DNA from: Candidatus Glassiibacteriota bacterium
GTDB taxonomy: Bacteria > Gemmatimonadota > Glassbacteria > GWA2-58-10
Direction of reading: 5' to 3'
Assembly: GCA_016934095.1 (NCBI GenBank)
Contig: JAFGTO010000167.1
Location: forward strand, 1 to 9,250
DNA: 9,250 bases
Part shown: positions 1-5,469 of the stretch, piece after piece
How the letters are laid out: each line of letters starts with the position of its first letter
Numbering within the stretch: position 1 is the stretch's first letter
The notes under the pieces: generated by a model
Told to the model about the DNA's origin: nothing
Database searches by the model: none
What the model saw: only the letters and a program-made list of their open reading frames with translations
Program-made: the position numbers and the translations under genes

Positions 1-188
1 CAGTAGCTTTTATCGCAGCACCAGCCATGGACAAAGACCAGTGCCGGCTCGCCGCGGCCCTGCACCTGGTAGGCGATGCGCACCCCGTCAGCCGAAACCG
101 CGAAGTGCTCGCCGGCACAGCCGGAAGTCAGCAGGGCGAAAATCACGGAGATTAATGCTGTCAGGCTCGCCAGCGGTTCAGCAGACAC
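1..188 (-). CDS. Exported alpha/beta hydrolase, 5' part only
   Basis: Reading leftward from a GTG at 188-186, 62 codons stay open to the window edge. A near-perfect Shine-Dalgarno (AAGGAGGT, complement of 193-200) lies 4 nt upstream and decides the start. Residues 8-20 form a hydrophobic signal segment; Cys24 follows Leu20-Thr-Ser-Gly, an imperfect lipobox, so this may be a lipoprotein or a type I secreted protein. Residues 31-62 give the classic start of an alpha/beta hydrolase: a strand with the pattern DGVRIAYQVQGRGEP, then LVFVHGWCCDKSY, where His54-Gly55 is the oxyanion-hole HG motif. The nucleophile elbow and the His/Asp residues lie outside the window, so substrate and class (esterase, lipase, peptidase) cannot be named. 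It follows the aminomutase gene on the same strand, separated by a terminator-like palindrome, and is probably a separate unit; no clear promoter was found. Confidence 0.8.
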   Translation of the reverse strand, partial: MSAEPLASLTALISVIFALLTSGCAGEHFAVSADGVRIAYQVQGRGEPALVFVHGWCCDKSY

Positions 189-247
189 CGGTACCTCCTT
201 TCAGGATCAAAGCCGCCAGGCTCTGGTTTACTCATTGCTTTTTAAAG

Positions 248-277
248 GGCAGGGTCCAGGCGCGCCTGGACCCTGCC
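248..277 (-). terminator. 30-bp perfect palindrome, likely terminator of the aminomutase gene
   Basis: The arms GGCAGGGTCCAGGCG (248-262) and CGCCTGGACCCTGCC (263-277) are exact reverse complements with no spacer. The transcript of the minus-strand aminomutase gene, whose stop is at 340-338, would fold this into a stable hairpin about 60 nt after the stop, followed by CTTTAAAAAG, which is only a short U-tract. A second small hairpin (GGCGG 320-324 / CCGCC 331-335) sits just after the stop. Termination is an inference; a protein-binding palindrome upstream of the hydrolase gene is the alternative. Confidence 0.5.
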
Positions 278-337
278 AAGGGTCAGTACAAGTCGAGGAT
301 GTCAGTATGGCCTGCGACTGGCGGTACTTCCCGCCGC

Positions 338-2296
338 TCAGAAGTAGTACCAGATCGAGTGGTAGTCGTTAACGTCCTCGCCGTCCCGCTGCAGGCGCTT
401 GAGGTACTCGTAGATCGGGACATCGGTATAGATGTACGGGGGGGCGAGCGAAAACATCGATTCCCAGGGGTTGAAGCGGTAGACCCGCCTGCCGTCTGGC
501 AGGATCATGATAATGTCGTGGTCCTGCCAGGAGTGCAGGTAGCTTTTACCCAGCGTGGGCACGTTGAATACCGGGGTGTCCGTGCGGACCATCCCTGGCA
601 GCAGCCGGGCCTCCTCGGTCCACTCCTGCAGCAGGCGGGCGATGGGTACCCGGTAATCCCAAGTCTCATCCTTGCCCTTGGTGTTGAAACAGTAGTAGGG
701 GTCTACTCCGCACAGCTTGAGCAGCTTGCGCAGGGCGCTGGTTTCGAACTTGCGGCTGTTGTAGTAGGTGAAGACCTGCTGGTTGTAAACGTTCAGGCCC
801 CGCGACCGGATGCGCCTGATTGCTGCCAGGGACTCGGGGGTCATCTCCAGCGGGGACTCATAGTGGGTCACGAAGCAGACCTCGCGCCGGCCGAACTCGT
901 GGTAGCGGCTAACCAGGTCCACTGTCTCGGCGGTAATACGGCTGGGCATGGTTACCGGCACGCGGGTGCTGATCCGGATGCGCTCCAGGTGGTCGATCGC
1001 TGCCAGGCGGTCCATGACCCAGGCCAGGAAGTCATCGCCGAGGGTCAGCGGGTCTCCCCCGGTGACCAGCACTTCCTCGATATTCCTGTTGTCGGCGATC
1101 CAGTCGATGGCTTTCAGCAGCTTTTTCCTGGAGATGCGGGTATTGTCGATACTGTTGATCTCCCAGTTGCGCTGGCAGTAGACGCAGATCTGCGGGCAAC
1201 TGTTGAAGGCTTTGAGGATCAGCACCTTGGCGTACCGCCGGGTGATACCCTCGACAGGGCTGGTGCAGGTCTCGCCCATGAAGTCGAGGTTTGCTCCGGA
1301 CCTGAGGGCCTTGACCAGGCTTTTCACGTACTGTTTGCCCGGCAGGACCTGGGCGCGGACCGCCGCATCTACTCCGGTGCCGGGCTCGGGGTCGAAAAGG
1401 CTCAGGTAATAGGGGGTGATCTGGAAGACTATCCCGTGCTTCTCGGCCAGGATCAGGCCCTCGCGCTCCTGCCTGGTCAGGCCCACCAGGGCTTCGACTG
1501 TGCCCCGGTCGCGGATGATGTGTTTCAGTTGCCAGCGGTAGTCGTTCCATTGCCTTTCGCCGGCACCGAAATACTCCATGATCCGATGCCTGGCGGCCTG
1601 TTGTTTCACGGTTATCCCGGGGTCGAGGCCCGAGGGGTAGCGGGAAAAATAATGGTCGATGCGCTCGGAGTACTGATCGAGGTCGTGGGAGCGCACCAGC
1701 CCAGGGTTTTCATCGTGCACGGTGAACAGGGAGAGGGTCTGTTTGGCCTGACGGTAGAAGGCGAGCTTGCCGTTTATCCCCAGGAAGAGGAAAATCATCT
1801 CGCAGAGGAAACCGGGGGTAGCCTTATCCAGCAGGTCGAGCTTCCCCCTGGCAAGCTTCCAGAGGATGTTCAGCGGGTTCACGCCGGTGATCTTCTCGTT
1901 GCCGGTCCGGATGGTGTTCTTCAGGATCCTGACACACCTCTTGGCATGGACTTTTTCCAGCGGGTGGAGGTCCTTGAACTTTTTTTCCGAATAAATGTTG
2001 TAGTAACTGCGGACCAGATCGTTCAGGTACCCGAAGAGGTTATTCCTGCAGTCCATGATGGTGGTACTGTCTTTGAGCACCCTGTAGATGCGCCGGTCCG
2101 CTTTCCAGAGGAGCTTCAGCAGCTCTTCCTTGCTGAGCTCCAGGATGGCATCCGTGGAATAGGGCAGGGCCCTGCCCCGCCCGTGGTAGAGCCTCGACGG
2201 CCCGCGTGGCCCGGTCTCCGCTGCTGGCTCTCCGGCTGGACGGCGGATTTTTAATTTGCTTGTGCCTTCAAAGTAACTCAATTTTTTTACACCCAT
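338..2296 (-). CDS. KamA-family radical SAM/PLP aminomutase with long N-terminal region
   Basis: 652 residues. Residues 330-652 match the lysine 2,3-aminomutase (KamA) family, in which a [4Fe-4S] cluster and SAM generate a radical that moves an amino group on a PLP-bound amino acid. Seen: the cluster motif C367-PQI-C371-VY-C374; the SAM-binding VTGGDPL (411-417); RISTRVPV (441-448); VTHYESPLEMTPES (476-489), which aligns with the NTHFNHPNEIT region; and PTLGK584SYL, aligning with the PLP-lysine loop PGGGGK. Aligned by eye, the two substrate-contacting Asp residues of lysine aminomutase are Lys540 and Asn578, as recalled for glutamate 2,3-aminomutase, so glutamate or another amino acid may be the substrate. 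Residues 1-330 are an extra, mostly helical, basic region that I cannot assign; typical KamA proteins are about 340-420 residues. The ATG at 2296 has no good Shine-Dalgarno, and residues 1-45 look poorly conserved, so the start is uncertain. Confidence 0.88.
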   Translation of the reverse strand: MGVKKLSYFEGTSKLKIRRPAGEPAAETGPRGPSRLYHGRGRALPYSTDAILELSKEELLKLLWKADRRIYRVLKDSTTIMDCRNNLFGYLNDLVRSYYNIYSEKKFKDLHPLEKVHAKRCVRILKNTIRTGNEKITGVNPLNILWKLARGKLDLLDKATPGFLCEMIFLFLGINGKLAFYRQAKQTLSLFTVHDENPGLVRSHDLDQYSERIDHYFSRYPSGLDPGITVKQQAARHRIMEYFGAGERQWNDYRWQLKHIIRDRGTVEALVGLTRQEREGLILAEKHGIVFQITPYYLSLFDPEPGTGVDAAVRAQVLPGKQYVKSLVKALRSGANLDFMGETCTSPVEGITRRYAKVLILKAFNSCPQICVYCQRNWEINSIDNTRISRKKLLKAIDWIADNRNIEEVLVTGGDPLTLGDDFLAWVMDRLAAIDHLERIRISTRVPVTMPSRITAETVDLVSRYHEFGRREVCFVTHYESPLEMTPESLAAIRRIRSRGLNVYNQQVFTYYNSRKFETSALRKLLKLCGVDPYYCFNTKGKDETWDYRVPIARLLQEWTEEARLLPGMVRTDTPVFNVPTLGKSYLHSWQDHDIIMILPDGRRVYRFNPWESMFSLAPPYIYTDVPIYEYLKRLQRDGEDVNDYHSIWYYF

Positions 2297-2368
2297 TCCG
2301 GAGAAAGATAATATCCCGAAGCCCGCAGGGCAGCCTGCTGCCGGAGCACCAGCCGCGCAGCGGGAAAC

Positions 2369-2390
2369 TGTCGCCCGGGCCCGGGCGACA
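2369..2390. repeat. 22-bp perfect palindrome
   Basis: TGTCGCCCGGG (2369-2379) is followed directly by its reverse complement CCCGGGCGACA (2380-2390). As RNA it can form a 9-bp stem with a 4-nt loop on either strand. It lies 73 bp from the aminomutase start codon, inside that gene's predicted leader. It could be a dimeric regulator's operator or an RNA hairpin; no U-tract follows on either strand, so it is not an ordinary terminator. Confidence 0.6.
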
Positions 2391-2423
2391 AACTCATGAA
2401 CAGTGGCTTGGTTGAACTGCCGC

Positions 2424-2441
2424 CTGATGGGTAACCATCAG
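2424..2441. repeat. 7-bp hairpin with GNRA-type loop
   Basis: CTGATGG (2424-2430), GTAA (2431-2434), CCATCAG (2435-2441). On the plus strand the loop is GUAA, a GNRA-type tetraloop; on the minus strand it is UUAC. It sits 33 bp from the 22-bp palindrome, which suggests a folded leader, but no known riboswitch class was recognised. Confidence 0.5.
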
Positions 2442-2509
2442 CCCGGCACGCTCATAAGAACCCGGCTGCAAGCGGCTGGATCACAACAGAAAGGAAAACA
2501 TCCATTTTT

Positions 2510-2538
2510 AACTTAAGCCAATACGAAAGGGTTGTCAA
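2510..2538 (-). promoter_or_regulatory. Sigma-70-type promoter candidate for the aminomutase gene
   Basis: On the minus strand a perfect -35 TTGACA (2538-2533) is followed after 17 bp by TAAGTT (2515-2510), a weak -10 (3 of 6). The predicted start near 2503 gives a leader of about 200 nt. An alternative TATTAT (2313-2308) right before the ATG lacks a -35 and would make a nearly leaderless message. Confidence 0.4.
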
Positions 2539-2579
2539 CTTAGAACCCGGATTTCCGCCGGAAAGCCGGATACTCGTAT
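2521..2579. repeat. Compound inverted-repeat element
   Basis: An outer stem ATACGA (2521-2526) / TCGTAT (2574-2579) encloses two hairpins. The first is GGGTT (2529-2533) with AACCC (2544-2548). The second is CCGG-A-TTTCC (2547-2556) with GGAAA-G-CCGG (2560-2569) around a 3-nt loop; the two share bases 2547-2548, so they may compete. It overlaps the -35 of the minus-strand promoter, which makes a regulatory role possible. No known RNA family was recognised. Confidence 0.4.
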
Positions 2580-2678
2580 CATGGCGAAGTCTTCCGCCGG
2601 CCGGTCCGCAGACTGGCTGCAGTCTTGACACGGGCAGCCCGGATTTTCCAGTCCCGGGACATCCTCCGTTGAGACAGG

Positions 2679-2707
2679 TTGACAATTGGGGGTAAAAGCG
2701 CTAAAGT
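2679..2707 (+). promoter_or_regulatory. Sigma-70-type promoter for the DacB gene
   Basis: Perfect -35 TTGACA (2679-2684), 17-bp spacer, -10 TAAAGT (2702-2707, 4 of 6 matches). Transcription would start near 2714, giving a leader of about 84 nt that contains the paired hairpins at 2720-2766. Confidence 0.55.
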
Positions 2708-2719
2708 TTCTCTCATTAG

Positions 2720-2766
2720 GCCAGGCTCGCCTGGCGCGGCCCGGGGTTTTTTGTCTCCCCGCGGCC
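2720..2766 (+). promoter_or_regulatory. Tandem hairpins with U-tract in the DacB leader
   Basis: Hairpin 1: GCCAGG (2720-2725), loop CTCG, CCTGGC (2730-2735). Hairpin 2: GGCCCGGGG (2738-2746), a loop starting with six T (2747-2752), then CCCCG and GGCC (2757-2766) with one bulged C. Both would lie at the very start of the predicted DacB mRNA. The T run is in the loop of hairpin 2 and 11 nt after hairpin 1, so it is not a standard terminator, but an attenuator-like or mRNA-stabilising role is possible. Confidence 0.45.
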
Positions 2767-2797
2767 TGACGGCAAAACTACGGGGAAGACGGAAGCG

Positions 2798-4375
2798 ATG
2801 GAGAAGAGACTTTCAGTGGAAGGCAGCGCGGCCCGGGTGTTTTTAAGCTTCAGCTATCCCGTCAGGGCTGTTTTACCCGTGCTGATGACCGTTTTACTGT
2901 TCCTTTCACTGCCGGTTCCGGCCCTCGGCGGCCGGGAGCCTGACCGGGAGCTTACCCGGCGCATCCTCTCCACCCTCGAGAGCTACCATCAGGACCCGGC
3001 CGACTGGGGTGTCCAGGTGCGCTCCCTGGAACGGGGGGACGACCTGGTGAGCCTGAATTCCCGCCGGAGGTTCATGCCCGCTTCCAACCTCAAGCTGCTG
3101 GTTACTGCTGCGGCGCTCGATGGGCTGGGGGCGGATTTCCGCTACCATACCACGGTCATGGCCGCGGGCGAGATCTCGGCTCCGGACAGCACTCTGCGCG
3201 GCGACCTGGTCCTGCGCGGCAGCGGCGACCCCACCATCTCCGACCGCTTTTATCCGGCCGTGGATTATGTCTGGGACCAACTGGCCGGCCAAGTCTGCGC
3301 GGCCGGGATCCGCCGGGTAACCGGGGCCCTGGTGGCCGACAATACGCTTTTCGTTCCCCCCCGCAGGGCGGACGGCTGGTCGTGGGAAGACCTGATGTGG
3401 TATTACGCCGCTCCGGTCTCGGCCATCTCCTACAATGACAACTGCATCGATCTCGAAGTCCTCCCGGCAAAAGCGGGACAGCCTCCCGAACTCCGGATCA
3501 AACCCGAGGGCGCCACCCTGCGCCTGGTCAACAGGGCGGCCACTGTGGCCAGCAGGGCGGAGGACCGCCTGGTGATCACCCGGGACTCGCCGGGCGGGAG
3601 AGTTGTCGTGGACGGAGGGATCTACTACCGCAGCCTGGGTTTCCTGGAACATGTCTCGGTCGAGTCGCCCGCACTTTACGCCACGGAGGCTTTCGCCCGC
3701 GCCCTGGCCCGCCGGGGAGTGCGCATCGACGGGCCGGTGAGGGTGCTCGAATCACCGGTTGACAGCACCCGCTACCTGGATAATGCCCCGCTGATCGTGG
3801 CCCAGCACTTCTCGGTGCCCCTGGAGCAGATCGTGCGGGTAATCAATAAGCGCAGCCACAATTTTTACGCCGAGCAGCTCCTTTTTACCCTGGGCGCCTG
3901 CCTGGGCAGGGAGGGAAGCTTCCAGGGCGGGCTGGAAGTCGAGAAGCGTTTCCTGCGCAAGCTCGGCCTGGATACCGGCACCCTGAGGATAGAGGACGGG
4001 TCGGGGCTTTCACGGCTGAACCTGGTTACCACGGAGATGTTTATCGGGGTCCTGGCCCGGATGGATAAGCACCCGCTGCGCGAAAACTATGTCTCCAGCC
4101 TGCCTGTGGGAGGTATCGACAACGGGGTCCGCCTGATGCGCAAAACCGCGGCGGACGGCAGGTTGTTTGCCAAGACAGGCTATATCAGTGCGGTGATGGC
4201 TCTCTCCGGGTATGCCCAGACCGCGGATGAGGAGCCTGTGGCCTTTTCGATCATGGGAAACAACTGGGTGATTTCGCGCCGGGAGGCACAGCGGCTGATC
4301 AGGGACATCTGCCTGGCGATTGCCGGGTTCAGCCGCGGCACGCCGCCGGTGGAGGAGGCCGGGGTCAGCCGATGA
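2798..4375 (+). CDS. dacB: D-alanyl-D-alanine carboxypeptidase/endopeptidase (PBP4, peptidase S13)
   Basis: 525 residues, near the usual size for this family. It is a periplasmic serine enzyme that trims the terminal D-alanine of peptidoglycan stem peptides and can cut cross-links. The three penicillin-binding motifs are present and in order: S96-N-L-K99 (catalytic serine and lysine), S353-H-N355, and K459-T-G461. Family signatures GSGDPT (141-146), VSAISYNDN (207-215) and EDGSGLSR (399-406) also appear; the long insert between SxxK and SxN is typical of S13. A signal peptide is visible at residues 24-44 (hydrophobic core VLPVLMTVLLFLSLPV, then ALG), preceded by an unusually long basic n-region. 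The ATG at 2798 has GGGGAAG about 9 nt upstream. The gene has its own promoter (2679-2707). Its last 11 bp overlap the 3' end of the converging minus-strand gene. Confidence 0.95.
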   Translation: MEKRLSVEGSAARVFLSFSYPVRAVLPVLMTVLLFLSLPVPALGGREPDRELTRRILSTLESYHQDPADWGVQVRSLERGDDLVSLNSRRRFMPASNLKLLVTAAALDGLGADFRYHTTVMAAGEISAPDSTLRGDLVLRGSGDPTISDRFYPAVDYVWDQLAGQVCAAGIRRVTGALVADNTLFVPPRRADGWSWEDLMWYYAAPVSAISYNDNCIDLEVLPAKAGQPPELRIKPEGATLRLVNRAATVASRAEDRLVITRDSPGGRVVVDGGIYYRSLGFLEHVSVESPALYATEAFARALARRGVRIDGPVRVLESPVDSTRYLDNAPLIVAQHFSVPLEQIVRVINKRSHNFYAEQLLFTLGACLGREGSFQGGLEVEKRFLRKLGLDTGTLRIEDGSGLSRLNLVTTEMFIGVLARMDKHPLRENYVSSLPVGGIDNGVRLMRKTAADGRLFAKTGYISAVMALSGYAQTADEEPVAFSIMGNNWVISRREAQRLIRDICLAIAGFSRGTPPVEEAGVSR

Positions 4376-4643
4376 GGTCTATCCTGCGGGCTGGGCCTTT
4401 CTTTTTCGCCGGGTTCCTGCGGCGGCGCCTGCCGCCGGGCCCGTGGTCATCCCTGAGGTGGATCTTGCTGCGCTCCGCCCGGTGGGTCTGCTGGGTGCGC
4501 TTCTGTTCCAGTATCCGCTGCCGCCGCTGGATGTCCTCCGCCTGCTGCCGGCTTATCTCAGGGTGCGTATGAGCGTCCTGGTGAAGCTTCTCGGCGAAAT
4601 TCATCTGCTGGATGACTGTTACATGGTCGAGCGGTCTGACCAT
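4365..4643 (-). CDS. Small charged conserved-looking protein, function unknown
   Basis: 92 residues. The start ATG at 4643 is preceded by a strong AGGGGGG Shine-Dalgarno (minus-strand complement of about 4649-4655), and the gene follows its upstream neighbour by 29 nt on the same strand, so the two look co-transcribed. The protein has a conserved-looking N-terminus (MVRPLDHVTVIQQ, then AEKLHQ), a polar Q/R/E-rich helical middle (residues about 30-62) that may form a coiled coil, and a very basic tail (RRRRR then KKK) ending in RRIDLIG. No signal peptide or membrane segment is seen, so it is probably cytoplasmic; the tail could bind nucleic acid or acidic surfaces. From memory, similar short proteins with an N-terminal P-L/I-D motif and a C-terminal IDI/IDL motif occur in several phyla without known function. 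Reading the plus strand here gives only an Arg/Pro/Ala-rich ORF without homology features. Confidence 0.7.
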   Translation of the reverse strand: MVRPLDHVTVIQQMNFAEKLHQDAHTHPEISRQQAEDIQRRQRILEQKRTQQTHRAERSKIHLRDDHGPGGRRRRRNPAKKKGPARRIDLIG

Positions 4644-4672
4644 TCATCCCCCCTGTTATCAGGAAATCATCG

Positions 4673-5179
4673 TTAATCAGGCTGACGGAAAAGCTGGCCG
4701 AAGCGTACCAGGCGCTCTTCGGGAAAATCGCTTTTCCACTGGGCCACGGTCTCCTCGACCACCTGGAGCACCCGGGGGTCAGGCTCGGCAAGGGAGCTTT
4801 CGGTTTTTTCACCCGGGAGCAGGCGGTCTTCCTCGAGTTTCAGCACGCCGTCCGAGATCATCATGCGCAGCATCCCGGTCAGCTTCGAGCTGAACAGCAT
4901 GCCCTTCCTGGCATCGAAAGCGAACCCGGGAAAATCGATCCCGTGCCTGATGCATACTCTTTCCACGATCCAGATAAAAAAATACACTTCCCGGACCGGG
5001 GCGCCGCCTGCGGAGATTTCAGCCAGCCTGGCTACAGACTCGGCCACGATCCGGCGCCGCAGCTGGTGGCTTCTTCTCAGGGACTCCCGCCGGGTGCGCT
5101 CGCGGCGGTAGAGCCACCTGCCGCCCAGGGCCAGCGATCCACCGGCCGCCAGAGAGTAGAGCATATTTTTCAGCTTCAT
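4673..5179 (-). CDS. Membrane-anchored protein of unknown function
   Basis: 168 residues, first gene of the two-gene minus-strand operon. Residues 6-24 (MLYSLAAGGSLALGGRWLY) form one short hydrophobic segment followed by a strongly basic stretch (RRERTRRESLRRSHQLRRR, 25-43), consistent with a single N-terminal membrane anchor and a cytoplasmic body. The body has VREVYFFIWIVERVCIRHGIDFPGFAF (62-88), then a helical segment with KLTGMLRMMISDGVLKLEEDRLLPGEKTES (99-128) and a C-terminal helix. The layout faintly recalls YwgA/Panacea-type helical domains (long helix, F-x-F strand, helix, G-V-L wing), but this is a weak impression. The ATG at 5179 has only a poor Shine-Dalgarno (GGGATGAG, about 12 nt away); an in-frame ATG at residue 6 is an alternative. 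A strong promoter lies about 80 bp upstream. The position next to polysaccharide export genes does not by itself reveal its role. Confidence 0.75.
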   Translation of the reverse strand: MKLKNMLYSLAAGGSLALGGRWLYRRERTRRESLRRSHQLRRRIVAESVARLAEISAGGAPVREVYFFIWIVERVCIRHGIDFPGFAFDARKGMLFSSKLTGMLRMMISDGVLKLEEDRLLPGEKTESSLAEPDPRVLQVVEETVAQWKSDFPEERLVRFGQLFRQPD

Positions 5180-5265
5180 GAGCTTGTCTCATCCCGTTGG
5201 CCTGCCGGAGCCCGGCCGCAGGGGAGGCTTCACGGGTCGATTCCGCAGGTAAAACACTACTGGTT

Positions 5266-5294
5266 ATTATAACACAATTCGCCGGGGCTGTAAA
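5266..5294 (-). promoter_or_regulatory. Strong extended -10 promoter of the minus-strand operon
   Basis: On the minus strand: -35 TTTACA (5294-5289), exactly 17 bp, consensus -10 TATAAT (5271-5266), preceded by TGT, which makes an extended -10. Transcription would start near 5259, leaving a leader of about 80 nt before the ATG at 5179. This is the best sigma-70-type promoter in the window. Confidence 0.7.
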
Positions 5295-5301
5295 CCTGGA
5301 C

Positions 5302-5324
5302 CTCGCCCTTCCGGGCCGGGCGAG
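5302..5324. promoter_or_regulatory. Inverted repeat between divergent promoters, possible operator
   Basis: CTCGCCC (5302-5308) and its exact reverse complement GGGCGAG (5318-5324), with 9 bp between. It lies in the 39 bp separating the -35 elements of two back-to-back promoters (5266-5294 and 5334-5362), where one dimeric regulator could touch both polymerases. A role as operator is inferred. Confidence 0.4.
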
Positions 5325-5333
5325 AGATGTTTC

Positions 5334-5362
5334 TTGAATTGACAGCGGAAAAGTGGTATTAT
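5334..5362 (+). promoter_or_regulatory. Sigma-70-type promoter of the polysaccharide export operon
   Basis: -35 TTGAAT (5334-5339), 17-bp spacer, -10 TATTAT (5357-5362). Transcription would start near 5369, about 98 nt before the ATG at 5467. The better-looking TTGACA at 5339-5344 is only 12 bp from this -10 and cannot pair with it. In the leader, CGGGCGCC (5422-5429) and GGTGCCCG (5435-5442) form an 8-bp hairpin (one G-U pair) ahead of the ribosome binding site. Confidence 0.55.
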
Positions 5363-5455
5363 TTCGGTTTAAGGCCGGCAATTGGAATTTGAGTTATCCG
5401 GAGGTTTTACCTGCCTTGCCCCGGGCGCCGGGCTGGTGCCCGACCTGTCATCCGC

Positions 5456-5469
5456 AGGAGAAAACGATG
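5456..5469 (+). promoter_or_regulatory. Ribosome binding site fixing the OPX gene start
   Basis: AGGAG (5456-5460) lies 6 nt before the ATG at 5467. The frame is open upstream to 5353, but only this ATG puts a signal peptide at the N-terminus. A rival TTG at 5416, with GGAGG at 5400-5404, would add 17 residues including a CPTC motif and bury the signal peptide. Confidence 0.7.

Larger units (their letters stand above)
2297..2797. other. Divergent intergenic region with promoters and inverted repeats
   Basis: 501 bp between the minus-strand aminomutase and the plus-strand DacB gene, with no convincing gene on either strand. It holds a promoter candidate for each gene, a 22-bp perfect palindrome (2369-2390), a hairpin with a GUAA/UUAC loop (2424-2441), a compound inverted-repeat element (2521-2579) and two tandem hairpins just before DacB (2720-2766). 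If the minus-strand promoter is right, the aminomutase mRNA has a structured leader of about 200 nt. Confidence 0.7.

Noticed and set aside
41..2254. Plus-strand open frame of 737 codons
   Set aside because: It is antisense to the aminomutase and the hydrolase, whose frames carry clear family motifs. Its translation has no recognisable domain; long antisense frames are common in GC-rich genes.
2471..2483. GCGGCTGGATCAC, identical to a stretch at the 3' end of 16S rRNA
   Set aside because: The anti-Shine-Dalgarno CCTCC does not follow, and the preceding 16S sequence matches only in scattered short words. A 13-base match is most likely chance.
2452..2685. Minus-strand 77-codon frame upstream of the aminomutase
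   Set aside because: No ribosome binding site, no motif, and it covers promoter and repeat elements.
2906..3652. Minus-strand open frame of 248 codons
   Set aside because: Antisense to the DacB gene, which has all catalytic motifs in its own frame.
4320..4676. Plus-strand frames after the DacB gene (also 4372-4572, with an ATGA overlap)
   Set aside because: The ATGA overlap at 4372 looked like translational coupling, but the products are Arg/Pro/Ala-rich without motifs. The opposite strand has a better Shine-Dalgarno, an operon partner and a conserved-looking sequence.
5339..5362. TTGACA (5339-5344) as the -35 of the OPX promoter
   Set aside because: Only 12 bp separate it from the TATTAT -10; the overlapping TTGAAT has the proper 17-bp spacing.
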